Part shown: in pieces, positions 1 through 9,078 of the stretch | How the letters are laid out: each line of letters opens with the position of its first letter | How positions within the stretch are numbered: position 1 is the stretch's first letter | Source of the DNA: Camelimonas fluminis | GTDB taxonomy: Bacteria > Pseudomonadota > Alphaproteobacteria > Rhizobiales > Beijerinckiaceae | Assembly: GCF_014656355.1 (NCBI RefSeq) | Contig: NZ_BNCG01000001.1 | Location: 700,541-764,540, forward strand | Length of the DNA: 64,000 nt | Direction of reading: 5' to 3' | The notes under the pieces: model-generated | Seen by the model: only the letters and a program-made list of their open reading frames with translations | Databases searched by the model: none | Told to the model about the DNA's origin: nothing | Translations under genes and position numbers: made by a program

Positions 1-2
1 GG

Positions 3-257
3 AATGCGCCTGTCATCGCCGAACGGCTGCCGGAGATCGCCGCGGCGCTGGGGAGCCCGGGGGCTGATGCGGCGGATGTTGTGGCGGAGCTGATCCAGGG
101 GCTTGGTCTGCCCCATAGCCTGGGCGCCGTCGGCGTGACGCGCGACCAGGGTGCGCTGCTGGCCGAACTGACCATGCAGGACCGCTGGACCGGGACCAAC
201 CCGCGCAAGGTCAGCGGCCCGGAGGATATTCTCGACATTCTGAAAGACGCCTGGTGA
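3..257 (+). CDS. C-terminal part of iron-type alcohol dehydrogenase / maleylacetate reductase (partial)
   Basis: Open reading frame running in from the left edge and ending at TGA 255-257; 84 residues are visible. The pattern LGLPHSLGAVGV, then LLAELTMQDRW, then TNPRKV and ILKDAW at the very end is the typical C-terminal helical domain of group III (iron-dependent) alcohol dehydrogenases and of maleylacetate reductases, which end in NPR..(I)..IL..AW. The metal and nucleotide binding parts lie outside the window, so the exact substrate cannot be decided. A maleylacetate reductase would fit an aromatic-ring catabolic operon continuing into the SDR gene 36 bp downstream. Confidence 0.75.
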   Translation, partial: NAPVIAERLPEIAAALGSPGADAADVVAELIQGLGLPHSLGAVGVTRDQGALLAELTMQDRWTGTNPRKVSGPEDILDILKDAW

Positions 258-293
258 GAGCGTCATGCCAGTAAAGCTACAGGGAGAGACATC

Positions 294-1049
294 GTGAAGC
301 GTTTTGAAGGCAAGGTCGCGGTCATCACTGGCGCGGCGTCCGGCATTGGTCGCGCCACGGCGCATCTGTTCGCCAGCGAGGGCGCACAGGTGCTGGCGGT
401 GGACCGGCCGGAATCAGAGATTGGTTCGGCCCATGTTGGCCAGGCCAATATCGTGACGCTGGCCAAGAGCGTTACCGATGAGGATGCGCCGGAGGCCATG
501 CTGAAAAAAGTTCAGGAGACTTTCGGCGGCGTCGACATCCTGTTCAACAACGCCGGCGTCAGTGGCCGCGCCCTGGCGGAGGAGACCACTGACGACGAGT
601 GGCATCGCCAGATGAACGTCAACGTCACGGCGCAGTTCCGTGCGTCGCGGACGTTCATTCCGGCCTTGCGCGAGCGGGCCCAGCAGAAGGGCCGGGCGCG
701 CATTATCAATACGGCGTCGGTCATGGCGTTTGACACCGACATTGGCCTCACTGCCTACACCGCCTCCAAGCACGCGGTGGCTGGCCTGACCAAAACCCTG
801 GCGCTGGAGTTGGGCAAGTTCCGCATCACCGCCAACTATCTGATGCCCGGCGCCATCCACACCGGCATGACCGGCGCCTCCTTCGCCAACCCGGAGATCG
901 CCGCCATCTGGGCCAAAAAATCGGCGCTGCGCCGTCTCGGCCAGCCGGAAGACATGGCGCGGGCCGTGTTCCTGCTGGCTTCCGATGAGGCCGATTTCAT
1001 CACCGGCCACGGCCTGGTCGCTGATGGCGGTCTGACCCTGCGCACCTGA
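294..1049 (+). CDS. SDR-family NAD(P)-dependent oxidoreductase
   Basis: 251 residues, GTG start preceded by an AGGGAGAG ribosome site. Classical short-chain dehydrogenase: cofactor motif TGAASGIG (T12-G19), NNAG at 85-88, catalytic S142, Y155 and K159 (YTASK). An Asp at about 37 (AVDRPES) after the second strand suggests NAD(H) preference (inference). Soluble alcohol/ketone or dihydrodiol oxidoreductase; the family does not reveal the substrate. It follows the iron-type dehydrogenase fragment closely and precedes the metallo-hydrolase on the same strand, so the three probably form a catabolic operon. Confidence 0.9.
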   Translation: MKRFEGKVAVITGAASGIGRATAHLFASEGAQVLAVDRPESEIGSAHVGQANIVTLAKSVTDEDAPEAMLKKVQETFGGVDILFNNAGVSGRALAEETTDDEWHRQMNVNVTAQFRASRTFIPALRERAQQKGRARIINTASVMAFDTDIGLTAYTASKHAVAGLTKTLALELGKFRITANYLMPGAIHTGMTGASFANPEIAAIWAKKSALRRLGQPEDMARAVFLLASDEADFITGHGLVADGGLTLRT

Positions 1050-1154
1050 GGCCAGCGCTCCGGCGGCCATGACCCGCCGGAGTTTGACCATGCGACGACG
1101 GCGTCCAGGCGTTACCGGACGCCGCCCGACCGGAAGTGGACAAGGATCGGTACA

Positions 1155-2012
1155 ATGGCTGAATTCAGGGTTGGCGACATCACGGTGACGCGGGTGGTTG
1201 AGCTGGCGGCCACCGGCGGCAGCAAGTTCATTCTCCCCCAGGCGACGCCGGAGGACGTCAGCAAGATCGGCTGGCTGCAGCCGCATTTCGCCGACGAGCG
1301 TGGTCGCCTGAAAATCGCCGTGCAGACCTTCGTCATCCAAACGCCGGACGCGCGCATTCTCGTCGATACCGGGCTTGGCGCCCACAAGCAGGGCCGGAAA
1401 GTTCCGCACTGGAACAACCGCACCGATCCGTTTCTCGACATGCTCGCCGACGCCGGGGCGCCGGCCGACACGGTGGACCTGGTCATCAACACCCACCTGC
1501 ACGTTGACCACGTCGGCTGGAACACGGTGCTCGAAGGCGACCAGTGGGTCCCGGCGTTCCGCAAGGCGCGCTACGTCATGGGCCGCGATGACTTCGATTA
1601 CTGGCGCGACCAGCAGGAAGACGCCGAGCACCGGGCGGTGTTCGATGATTCCGTGGCGCCCATCGCCGCCGCCGGTCTGGCCGACCTGGTGGCCGATGGC
1701 GACGAAATCGCCCCTGGCGTTTCGGTGGTGGCGACGCCTGGCCACAGCATCGGCCACATGAGCATCCTGCTGCGCTCGAAGGGCGAAGAGCTGTTGCTGG
1801 GCGGCGACGTGATGCACCACCCCTGCCAGATCGCCCGGCCGGAATGGTCGTCCACTGCGGATTATGACCAGACCCAGTCAACGCAGACCCGACTGGCGCT
1901 GTTCAACCGGCTGGCCGACGCTGGCACGCCGCTGCTCGGCGGCCATTTCACGGGAGCTGGCCGTGGCCGCGTCCGCCGGGAGGGCGGCAGTTTTCGTCTG
2001 GATATTGTTTGA
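1155..2012 (+). CDS. Metallo-beta-lactamase-fold hydrolase
   Basis: 285 residues, ATG with AAGGAT 6 nt upstream. The metal-binding motif H114-x-H116-x-D118-H119 (NTHLHVDHVGW), a second His in GHSIGHMS (H197), the bridging Asp in GGDVMHH (D218) and the late GGHF His (about 263) are all present, so both zinc sites look intact. No signal peptide, thus cytoplasmic. The family holds lactonases, thioesterase-like and glyoxalase-like enzymes; HLHVDH followed by GW is seen in N-acyl-homoserine lactonase-like and other ester/lactone hydrolases, and in a catabolic operon a lactone or ester opening step is plausible but not shown. Confidence 0.85.
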   Translation: MAEFRVGDITVTRVVELAATGGSKFILPQATPEDVSKIGWLQPHFADERGRLKIAVQTFVIQTPDARILVDTGLGAHKQGRKVPHWNNRTDPFLDMLADAGAPADTVDLVINTHLHVDHVGWNTVLEGDQWVPAFRKARYVMGRDDFDYWRDQQEDAEHRAVFDDSVAPIAAAGLADLVADGDEIAPGVSVVATPGHSIGHMSILLRSKGEELLLGGDVMHHPCQIARPEWSSTADYDQTQSTQTRLALFNRLADAGTPLLGGHFTGAGRGRVRREGGSFRLDIV

Positions 2013-2129
2013 AGCGCACGGGCGCCGCCGTTCGGGCGAACGTCGTCGCGAGCGCGTTCTGGCGCCGCCTGGCCAGATCGTCTTCCGCGGGGTTACGGGT
2101 TCGCGCGACGTTTGATCCTGTTTGGCGCC

Positions 2130-2236
2130 TTGCCGGAGCATTTCCGGTGAAACCCGTTCACTTCAAATGCTCTATCGCTTTAATTGACGCATTTTCTTCA
2201 CGAAAAGTGGGCTCCATTTTTCCTGAAAATGCTCTG
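2130..2236 (-). repeat. Dispersed Hyphomicrobiales-type intergenic repeat, copy 1
   Basis: Read on the minus strand this stretch starts GAGCATTTTCAGGAAAAATG and continues with CGTGAAGAAAATGCGTCAAT and an AAGCGATAGAGCATTT segment. It is roughly 80 % identical by eye to the segment at 51608-51685. Such GAGCATTTTC..AAAATGCG..GATAGAGC elements are scattered through intergenic DNA of many Hyphomicrobiales genomes. It fills most of the 2013-2335 gap, where I see no gene. Confidence 0.75.
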
Positions 2237-2335
2237 GCCCTGGGCGGGCGTGAGCGACAGCCGTTTTTAATCAGACCTCCATGCGGGATGTCTTTTGCAG
2301 GAACCTGACGGATGATGGGTTCAGGGAGCGGGATC

Positions 2336-3130
2336 ATGATCTGGGCGTCACAAATTGTCGTTGGCCAATCTGGCGCGCCCCGCTCCCGCAGCGTTGGGCT
2401 CAGGCGGGCGGTTTTTGCCATCGCGATGCTCACAGGCGGAGGGGCAAGCGCAACCGAGGCATGCCTTGACCTGCCGGATCTGGCGACCGCCGGGGCGCTG
2501 ACGACAGCGCTGGTGCGTCAGGGCGTGGCCAAAACCCATTTCTACAAAGGAGCGCCTACGGACAAGGCGTCGGCATGTCCCGGATTCTCGGACAAATGCT
2601 GGGAAAAAGCATTTGTGGTTGCCGGCGATCGCGTGATTGTCTCTGGCTCGGTCGGGGACTTCGTCTGCGCTCATTTCGTTGCCCCGCGCAAACGCGGCAA
2701 GGAAACCTTCCAGGAGATCGTGCGCTCTGGCTGGCTGACCAGCGCCGATCTGGCGCCGGAGCCTCCAGCGAAGCCGCCGGTCTGGACCGGAGACTGGAGG
2801 CGGGTTGAGGCCAATATCGCCATCAAGGCCGGGGCCAGGCCTGGAATGCTGGCGATCAGGGGTGACGCGACCTTCGGCTCCATGGACCCGGATCGGGTGA
2901 AGCGCGGTGCGGTCAATGTGGGCGAGATCTCCGGTGAGGTGGCCCCGGTGGACGGCGGCCTGTCCTTCGCCATGGGCGACGAGGGCGCTGTTCCGGTGAC
3001 GAAGGCGGCGGAGACAGATTGCAAGGTCTGGATGCGCCGCGTCGGCTCCTGGCTGCTCGTTGACGACAACCGCCAGTGCGGCGGCGCCAATGTTTCATTC
3101 AGCGGCCTCTATTCGCTGCAAGGCAAGTAA
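2336..3130 (+). CDS. Secreted hypothetical protein with SH3-like segment
   Basis: 264 residues from the ATG at 2336, chosen over the ATG at 2312 because AGGGAGCGGG lies 4-13 nt before it. A hydrophobic N-terminal stretch after an Arg pair (LRRAVFAIAMLTGGGASA) looks like a Sec signal peptide. The middle part (CWEKAFVVAGDRVIVSGSV...GWLTSADLAP) resembles periplasmic bacterial SH3-like domains, with Cys pairs that could form disulfides. The C-terminal ~110 residues end in a CKVWMRRVG..LLVDDNRQCGGANVSFSG motif seen in periplasmic proteins of unknown function. Stands alone upstream of the integrase remnant. Function not recognised. Confidence 0.7.
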   Translation: MIWASQIVVGQSGAPRSRSVGLRRAVFAIAMLTGGGASATEACLDLPDLATAGALTTALVRQGVAKTHFYKGAPTDKASACPGFSDKCWEKAFVVAGDRVIVSGSVGDFVCAHFVAPRKRGKETFQEIVRSGWLTSADLAPEPPAKPPVWTGDWRRVEANIAIKAGARPGMLAIRGDATFGSMDPDRVKRGAVNVGEISGEVAPVDGGLSFAMGDEGAVPVTKAAETDCKVWMRRVGSWLLVDDNRQCGGANVSFSGLYSLQGK

Positions 3131-3239
3131 GCCTGATTCCGGAGAGGGGATGCCTGTCTGGCGGGCCGGGACGTCCGCCTTGCTCCGGAAAGGCGGCGGC
3201 CCCGGTGATGTCCCGTCGGCGTATTCCCGGCGAGGCGGT

Positions 3240-3935
3240 GACGTTGCATACCTGCAGGGGCCGGACACCGGCGGTCATCATTCGTGGACCATCGAGGAGG
3301 TTCGCGCCTTTGAGGCCCGACGCCCGGTCGGCGCCACGCCCCGATTGGCCCTGGCGCTTCTCCTTCATACAGGGCTGCGCCGCAGTGACGTCGTCCGCAT
3401 GGGCCCCGGCGCTGCCGGGCGCTAAGGATGGCATCGTGGCTGGCAACAAGCGGTGGCAATGGGGTCTGACATGGGACCAGATTGACCGGAACCATGTCCT
3501 GCGCAAGCCCACAAGCAAGTCGAATGGCGAAGAATGGGCAGAGCACGATCTGCGCCAATACCCGGACGTCATCGTAGAGCTAAATCGCATTCCGAAGCAC
3601 GAAAGGGTAGACCCGGTTGTGGTCGATGAATCCTCGCGCCTTCCCTAGCGCAAGGCGACCTTCTCGCGCAGGTTCCGGGAAATAGCGACCGCAGGCGGTT
3701 GGCCGAGCGATCTCTGGATATGGACAGTCGGGCCGGAGCGGTGTCGGAGGCTTTTGAAGCTGGCGCCGCGGCAGAGGATGTCATGCGCGTGGCCACCCAC
3801 TCCCAGATGTCGACCACGATGATTTACAATTGCGGCGGCGTAGAGCAGTCGTCCCGGGTTGCAGAGCTACGTCTGGCGAGGCGAAACGCCTCAAGAACGA
3901 AGCCCGGTAACACGGACGGTAACAACGCTTAATTT
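3240..3935 (+). pseudogene. Decayed tyrosine-recombinase (phage-type integrase) gene(s)
   Basis: Three pieces of integrase coding sequence lie in different frames. 3240-3410 encodes HHSWTIEEVRAFEARRP...LLHTGLRRSDVVRMG, the helical region carrying the first catalytic Arg. 3420-3645 encodes WQWGLTWDQIDRNHVLRKPT and HDLRQYPDVIVELNRIP, ending at a TAG (3646-3648) exactly where related integrases have LPY. Reading through gives RKATFSRRFREIA and then shifts frame into MDSRAGAVSEAFEAG...ATHSQMSTTMIY (3717-3840) with the late His and the Tyr nucleophile region. Stop and frame changes make it inactive. Fragment 1 may come from a different integrase than fragments 2-3. It ends 40 bp from the 3' end of tRNA-Phe, the usual position for an integrase beside its attachment site. 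Confidence 0.85.
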
Positions 3936-3974
3936 TTTGGGAGAGGATTTGACCGCAACCACTTGAAAAGTAAG

Positions 3975-4050
3975 TGGTGCCCAGGGACGGAATCGAACCG
4001 CCGACACTGCGATTTTCAGTCGCATGCTCTACCAACTGAGCTACCTGGGC
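3975..4050 (-). tRNA. tRNA-Phe (GAA)
   Basis: 76 nt on the minus strand with encoded CCA (3975-3977). The cloverleaf closes: acceptor GCCCAGG/CCTGGGC, D-arm GCTC/GAGC, anticodon stem TGCGA/TCGCA with loop CTGAAAA (anticodon GAA), T-arm GGCGG-TTCGATT-CCGTC. Its 3' end faces the integrase remnant, so the 3' half is the likely attachment site of the lost element. Confidence 0.97.
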
Positions 4051-4088
4051 AACCGGTCCGCGGAGTGTTCGTCCGCGTTGGTGAGGCG

Positions 4089-4117
4089 CTTATAGGCGGG
4101 GGCGGGGCGGGTGTCCA
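4089..4117 (-). promoter_or_regulatory. Promoter of tRNA-Phe
   Basis: On the minus strand TGGACA (4112-4117) and TATAAG (4089-4094) are separated by 17 bp, and the -10 box lies 38 nt before the tRNA 5' end. A good sigma-70-type match (5 of 6 at each box). Confidence 0.65.
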
Positions 4118-4720
4118 GTGGGGCCAGGGGCGGAAACCACCACGCTATCCACAGAATGTCGCGCGCCTGCGACAGAGATGAGACATCGGAAACAAAGCAG
4201 ACACCGTCTTTTGTCGGATGGACAGACTCTAAGCCATTCAGTTTCTTGACTTGTCGGCGCCCCGCCGGTAGCCGTCCCGCAGATGCGCGGCTGTCGCGTG
4301 CAAGTGTGGATCACATTGCCGGGCATGGCTGCTCGCGGCGCGGCGCATGTGGGAGCAGGGTGTTCCCTGTTGGACGCTCCGGCTGGTTTTCGTGAGGAAG
4401 CAGGCCAGAGGGTCAGGATCACGCGCGTTCATCCGGGGGGCGTCCATCCTGATGTGTATTCATGGACCAGTCCGAACTGGACGCGCTACAGGGATGTCGC
4501 GACCGGGCTGCCCGGATCGATGGGCGGTCCGGGCACAAAAAATGGCTGGCGCGGGCGACCGGACCAGTTGCTGGATTCCGGCCCGGGCCGGAGATGGGGG
4601 CATTCTCCATGCGACTGTCGCGTCGCGGGGAGCAATGCGGTGAAGCAAGGGGTCAGGAGCGGCCCGGCGCACATGGGCCGGGGTTTTCTGACGGGGCAAG
4701 GCTGAGGCCAGGGGAAAAGC
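4118..4720. other. Intergenic region without recognisable gene
   Basis: About 600 bp between the tRNA-Phe promoter and the livK-like gene. Frames here are open only because of base composition and lack ribosome sites or family resemblance. It must contain the promoter of the ABC-transporter operon; TTGACT at 4244-4249 is a possible -35 box but I see no convincing -10. Confidence 0.5.
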
Positions 4721-5914
4721 ATGAAGAAGGCATTCCGGATTGCGGCGTTCACCGCCGCTGTGACCATCAGCGTCAGCGCGCTTGGGCTCATTGCGTCGGG
4801 CAGCGTCGCCCGCGCCGCCGATCCGGTGCGCATTGGCGTCACCGTGTCGAGCACGGGCCCTGCGGCTTCCCTCGGCATTCCGGAGGCCAACGCTGTGGCG
4901 TTGCTGGCGAAGGAAGTGGCGGGCCATCCAGTGCAGTACATCGTGCTGGACGATGGCACCGACACCACCAAGGGCGTCGCCAACATGCGCAAATTCATCT
5001 CCGAGGAGAAGGTGGACGCTGTCGTCGGCTCCTCGGTGACGCCGGTCACGCTGGCCATGGTCGAGGTCGGGGCCGAGAACAAGGTGCCGGTGGTGTCGCT
5101 GGCCGCCAACGCCAAGATCGTCGAGCCAGTCGACGACAAGCGCAAGTGGGCCTTCAAGACCCCGCAGAACGATCGTCTGATGGCCAAGGGCATCGCCGAT
5201 CATATGGCCGCCAATGGCGTGAAGTCTGTGGGCTTTATCGGCTTCACCGACGCCTACGGCGAGGGCTGGCTGGAAGAAATCAAGCCGGCGCTGGAAAGCA
5301 AGGGCATCAAGCTGGTGGCCGTGGAGCGCTATAACCGCCCCGACACCTCGGTGACCGGCCAGGCGCTGAAGCTGATGGCGGCGAAGCCTGACGCGATCAT
5401 GGTCGCCGGCGCCGGCACCCCGGCGGCCCTGCCGGCTCGCACCCTGAAGGAGCGTGGCTTCAAGGGGCCGATCTACCAGACCCACGGCGCCGCCAATAAC
5501 GACTTCCTCCGCGTCGGCGGCAAGGACGTGGAAGGCTCCGTGCTGCCGGCCGGCCCGGTTCTGGTGGCGGACCAGTTGCCCGACAACCACCCCTCGAAGA
5601 AAGTCGCCCAGAAGTTCATCGCCGATTATGAAGCCAAATACGGCAAGGGCTCGGTCTCGACCTTCGGCGCCCACATGTATGACGCGGGCCTGCTGCTGCA
5701 GGCTGCGATCCCGGCGGCGCTAAAGGTGGCGAAGCCTGGCACGCCGGAGTTCCGCGCCGCTCTCCGCGACGCCATCGAGAATGCAAAGGACGTGGTCTAC
5801 ACCCAGGGCGTCGTCAACATGACGCCCACCGATCACGTCGGTCAGGACGATCGCGCCCGCGTCATGGTGCAGATCAAGGACGGCGCCTGGAAACTGCTGC
5901 CGGCAGGCAAGTAA
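4721..5914 (+). CDS. ABC transporter branched-chain-amino-acid-type substrate-binding protein (LivK family)
   Basis: 397 residues with AGGGGAAAAGC ribosome site. Sec signal peptide (MKKAFRIAAF...) with likely cleavage after ARA at 32. The mature protein opens with VRIGVTVSSTGPAASLG, the classic first strand and ligand loop of LivK/type I periplasmic binding proteins, and keeps IVLDDGTD and TFGAHMYDAG segments. Binds a small carboxylate or amino acid in the periplasm and delivers it to the permeases encoded just downstream. Family members take amino acids, short-chain amides, aromatic acids or terpene-derived acids; the ligand cannot be read. First gene of the importer operon; strong hairpins follow before livH. 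Confidence 0.93.
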   Translation: MKKAFRIAAFTAAVTISVSALGLIASGSVARAADPVRIGVTVSSTGPAASLGIPEANAVALLAKEVAGHPVQYIVLDDGTDTTKGVANMRKFISEEKVDAVVGSSVTPVTLAMVEVGAENKVPVVSLAANAKIVEPVDDKRKWAFKTPQNDRLMAKGIADHMAANGVKSVGFIGFTDAYGEGWLEEIKPALESKGIKLVAVERYNRPDTSVTGQALKLMAAKPDAIMVAGAGTPAALPARTLKERGFKGPIYQTHGAANNDFLRVGGKDVEGSVLPAGPVLVADQLPDNHPSKKVAQKFIADYEAKYGKGSVSTFGAHMYDAGLLLQAAIPAALKVAKPGTPEFRAALRDAIENAKDVVYTQGVVNMTPTDHVGQDDRARVMVQIKDGAWKLLPAGK

Positions 5915-5965
5915 AGCGCTGGCGCGACGCCTCTGGCGACATGGTCGCCGGAGGTTTGAACGGGC

Positions 5966-6063
5966 AGGCTCCGGCGCGTCGCCGGAGCCTGATCCCGAAG
6001 CGCCGCCGCCCGGTGAGGCCGGCGCTTTCCCCTCGGGCCCATTTCCGCCTGAGGGGAAAGCGC
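5966..6063 (+). promoter_or_regulatory. Two stable hairpins between livK-like and livH-like genes
   Basis: A perfect 11-bp stem with 3-nt loop (5966-5990, AGGCTCCGGCG) is followed by a 13-bp perfect stem (6022-6034 with 6051-6063, GCGCTTTCCCCTC). Neither has a U-tract. Such structures after a binding-protein gene typically protect its 3' end or partly stop transcription, giving more binding protein than permease (inference). Confidence 0.6.
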
Positions 6064-6184
6064 TTCTGCCTGGCGTCATTCAACGCGATAAAGCGCAAAA
6101 TCAGGCCCGGCTCCGGGCGGCCTTTGCGTGTCCCGCCCGAAGGCCCCTTTCTTCCGCCCTTCTGGCTCCCACAAGGAACGCGAC

Positions 6185-7225
6185 GTGGACCTGTCGATCT
6201 TCCTGATTCTGCTTCAGGACGGCGTCATCAATGGCGCCATTTACGCCCTGCTGGGGCTCTCGCTCGTGCTGGTGTTCACGGTCACCCGCGTCATCTTCAT
6301 TCCCCAGGGCGAGTTTGTCAGTTTCGGCGCCCTGACCCTGGCGCTGCTGGAGCGCGGCCAGACGCCGGCGACCATCTGGCTGCTGCTGGCCCTCGGCGTC
6401 GTCTCGGCCGTGGCGCAGGTGTGGCAGGGCAGGCGCACGCTGTCGGCGCGCCGCGTGCTGGCCATCGCCGGCACGGATCTGGCGCTGCCCGCCGCTGTCG
6501 CCGCGGTCACCATGCTGCTGGCGCCCATGAAGCCGCCGGTCGCCGTGCAGATCGCCCTGACGCTGGCCATCATTACCCCGATGGGCCCTTACATCTACCG
6601 CATGGCCTTCCAGCCGCTGGCTGAAGCCTCCACCCTGGTGCTGCTCATCGCCGCCATCGGCGTGCACCTGGCGCTCACCGGCCTCGGCCTGGTGTTTTTT
6701 GGCGCAGAAGGCTCGCGCACCGAGCCGTTCTCCAGCGCCATGTTCGAAATCGGCTCGCTGCTGGTCTCGGGACAGTCCCTCTGGATCATGGGCGTGACGG
6801 CGGCGCTGGTCGCCGCGCTGGGCGCCTTCTTCGAGTTGACGCTGACCGGCAAGGCCCTGCGCGCCACGGCGGTCAACCGGCTGGGCGCGCGTCTGGTCGG
6901 CATCGCTCCGTCCATGTCGTCGGCCATCGCCTTCACCCTGGCCGGCTTCATTGGCGCCCTGTCCGGCGTGCTCGTATCGCCTCTGACCACCATCTACTAC
7001 GACACCGGCTTCCTGATCGGCCTCAAGGGCTTCGTCGCCGCCATCATCGCCGGCCTCGCCAGCTATCCCATCGCGGGGGCGGCGGCGATTCTCGTCGGCG
7101 TCGTCGAGGCGCTGGCCTCGTTCTGGGCGTCATCGTTCAAGGAAGTCATAGTCTTCCTGATCATCATCCCGGTCCTGTTGTGGCGCACCTGGGGCGCCCC
7201 GGTCGTCGAGGAGGATGACCATTGA
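6185..7225 (+). CDS. Branched-chain-type ABC transporter permease, LivH-like
   Basis: 346 residues from GTG 6185 (AAGGAACG upstream); an ATG 57 bp earlier lacks a ribosome site and would add a non-family N-terminus. The family signature is clear: [30 protein letters not shown] at the start, about eight hydrophobic segments, and the cytoplasmic coupling loop [19 protein letters not shown] that docks on the ATPases. An insert of about 40 residues (roughly 60-100) is longer than in typical LivH. Works with the fused LivM-LivG protein next to it, whose start codon overlaps this stop. Confidence 0.92.
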   Translation: MDLSIFLILLQDGVINGAIYALLGLSLVLVFTVTRVIFIPQGEFVSFGALTLALLERGQTPATIWLLLALGVVSAVAQVWQGRRTLSARRVLAIAGTDLALPAAVAAVTMLLAPMKPPVAVQIALTLAIITPMGPYIYRMAFQPLAEASTLVLLIAAIGVHLALTGLGLVFFGAEGSRTEPFSSAMFEIGSLLVSGQSLWIMGVTAALVAALGAFFELTLTGKALRATAVNRLGARLVGIAPSMSSAIAFTLAGFIGALSGVLVSPLTTIYYDTGFLIGLKGFVAAIIAGLASYPIAGAAAILVGVVEALASFWASSFKEVIVFLIIIPVLLWRTWGAPVVEEDDH

Positions 7226-9078
7226 GCACGCCAGCCCCCATCAACAACGCCGCCGCTGACGCCATTTCCAGCGACGGCCGGGCCCCGGGCGGGCGCGGCC
7301 TCCGCCTTGTCGCGCCGCTGGCCGCCCTGGCGGTCTGCGCGCTCATCCCGCTGGTTCCTGGCCTGCCGCAGTTCTGGATCACCCTGCTGAACTACATCGG
7401 CCTTTACGCCCTCGTGGCCATCGGCCTCGTGGTGCTGACCGGCGTTGGCGGCATGACCTCGTTCGGCCAGGCCATGTTCGTCGGCGCCGGCGCCTACACG
7501 ACCGCCATCCTCACCACCCGTTATGGCGTCAATCCGTGGCTGGCCCTGCCGGCGGCGCTGGCGGTCACCGGCGTCTTCGCCTGGGGGGTGGGGGCGGTGA
7601 CCCTGCGCCTTTCCGGCCATTATCTGCCGCTGGCGACCATCGCCTGGAACATCAGCTTCTTCTACATCGTCGGCAATCTGGACATTTTCGCCAAGTTCGA
7701 CGGCATTTCCGGCATTCCGCCCATTGCTGTCGGCGGCTTCGCCCTGAGCGACGGCCCCTCGCTGTATTACCTGATCTGGGGGGCGGTGGCGCTGGCGGTG
7801 ATCGCCACGCTGAACCTGCTGGATTCGCGCGTCGGCCGCGCCATCCGGGCGTTGCGGGGCGGCGTGGTCGCGGCCGAATCCTTTGGCGTCGACACCGGCC
7901 GGGCGCGCATTCTCGCCTTCGTCTACGCGGCGCTGCTCGCCGGCCTGTCAGGCTGGCTCTACGCCCATTTGCAGCGGGCGGTGAACCCGTCGCCATTCGG
8001 CCTCAACGCCAGCATTGAATATCTGCTGATGGCGGTGGTCGGCGGCGCCGGCTCCGTCTGGGGCGCGATTCTTGGCGCCGGTCTCGTCACCATCATCCGC
8101 GACCAGTTGCAGGACTGGCTGCCATGGCTGATTGGCGCGCGCGGCAATTTCGAAGCCATCGCTTTCGGCGTCATTCTCGTGCTGTTGCTGCAAACCGCCC
8201 GCGACGGTTTGTGGCCGCACGTGCTGCGCCTGTGCAACGTTCGCCCGGCGACGCGCGGCCATCACGCTGAAGCCGGCCAGCTGGCGCCGCGCGCGCGGTC
8301 GGCGGGCGAGCAGCGGGCCGACGGTCCGGTGTTGGCCGTCGCCGACCTGCGCAAGCAATTCGGCGGCCTCGTCGCGGTCAATGACCTGTCATTCGTCGTT
8401 GGGCGGGGTGAGATTGTCGGCCTCATCGGCCCCAACGGCGCCGGCAAATCCACGACCTTCGATCTGGTCACCGGCGTCACGCCGCCGACCTCCGGCGACA
8501 TCCGCTATTTCGGCGAGAACGCCACCGGCGAGCGCGCCCGGGTCATCGCCCGGCGCGGCGTGGCGCGCACCTTCCAGCATGTGCGTCTGGCCGCCGGCAT
8601 GAGCGTCATTGAAAACGTCGCCCTTGGCGCGCATTTGCGCGGCCATGCCGGGCCCGTGGGGGCGATCCTGCGCCTGGACCGCGCCGAGGAGGCCCGCATC
8701 TTCGCCGAGGCGCACCGGCAACTGGGCCGCGTCGGGCTCGCCGATCTGGCCGATCGTCCCGCCGTCAGCCTCGCCCTTGGCCAGCAGCGCATTGTCGAGA
8801 TCGCCCGCGCCCTGTGCCTCGATCCGTCGATGCTGCTGCTTGACGAGCCGGCGGCTGGCCTGCGTCACCGTGAGAAGAAGCAGCTGGCTGCGCTGTTGCG
8901 CCAGTTGCGCGGCGAGGGCCTGTCGATCCTGCTGGTTGAGCACGACATGGACTTCGTCATGGGGCTGACCGACCGGCTGGTGGTGATGGAGTTTGGTTCG
9001 CGACTGGCTGAAGGAACGCCGGAAGAAATCCGCAACAACCCCGCCGTGCTTGAGGCATATCTGGGAGGCGTGGCGTGA
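7222..9078 (+). CDS. Fused LivM-LivG: ABC permease plus ATP-binding domain
   Basis: 618 residues; TTG start (7222) overlaps the TGA of the livH-like gene (ATTGA), implying translational coupling. Residues about 25-335 form a LivM permease ([34 protein letters not shown]; coupling loop [10 protein letters not shown]). After a ~30-residue linker a LivG ATPase follows: Walker [10 protein letters not shown] (403-411), signature LALGQQR (517-523; LivG proteins use an L.YGQQR variant, so this is near normal), Walker B LLLDEP with D541-E542, and the LVEHDM switch. The fusion ties one permease and one ATPase in a single chain; the second ATPase is separate. Such fusions are known in alphaproteobacteria but uncommon. 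Confidence 0.92.
   Translation: MSTPAPINNAAADAISSDGRAPGGRGLRLVAPLAALAVCALIPLVPGLPQFWITLLNYIGLYALVAIGLVVLTGVGGMTSFGQAMFVGAGAYTTAILTTRYGVNPWLALPAALAVTGVFAWGVGAVTLRLSGHYLPLATIAWNISFFYIVGNLDIFAKFDGISGIPPIAVGGFALSDGPSLYYLIWGAVALAVIATLNLLDSRVGRAIRALRGGVVAAESFGVDTGRARILAFVYAALLAGLSGWLYAHLQRAVNPSPFGLNASIEYLLMAVVGGAGSVWGAILGAGLVTIIRDQLQDWLPWLIGARGNFEAIAFGVILVLLLQTARDGLWPHVLRLCNVRPATRGHHAEAGQLAPRARSAGEQRADGPVLAVADLRKQFGGLVAVNDLSFVVGRGEIVGLIGPNGAGKSTTFDLVTGVTPPTSGDIRYFGENATGERARVIARRGVARTFQHVRLAAGMSVIENVALGAHLRGHAGPVGAILRLDRAEEARIFAEAHRQLGRVGLADLADRPAVSLALGQQRIVEIARALCLDPSMLLLDEPAAGLRHREKKQLAALLRQLRGEGLSILLVEHDMDFVMGLTDRLVVMEFGSRLAEGTPEEIRNNPAVLEAYLGGVA

Noticed and set aside
414-1820. 468-codon minus-strand open frame opposite the SDR and metallo-hydrolase genes
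   Set aside because: Low-complexity His/Arg/Gly-rich translation without family resemblance, spanning two well-supported genes on the other strand; caused by GC-rich third positions.
4460-5674. 404-codon minus-strand frame over the first LivK gene
   Set aside because: Covers a certain gene on the plus strand, runs into the non-coding leader, and has the mirrored composition of antisense frames.
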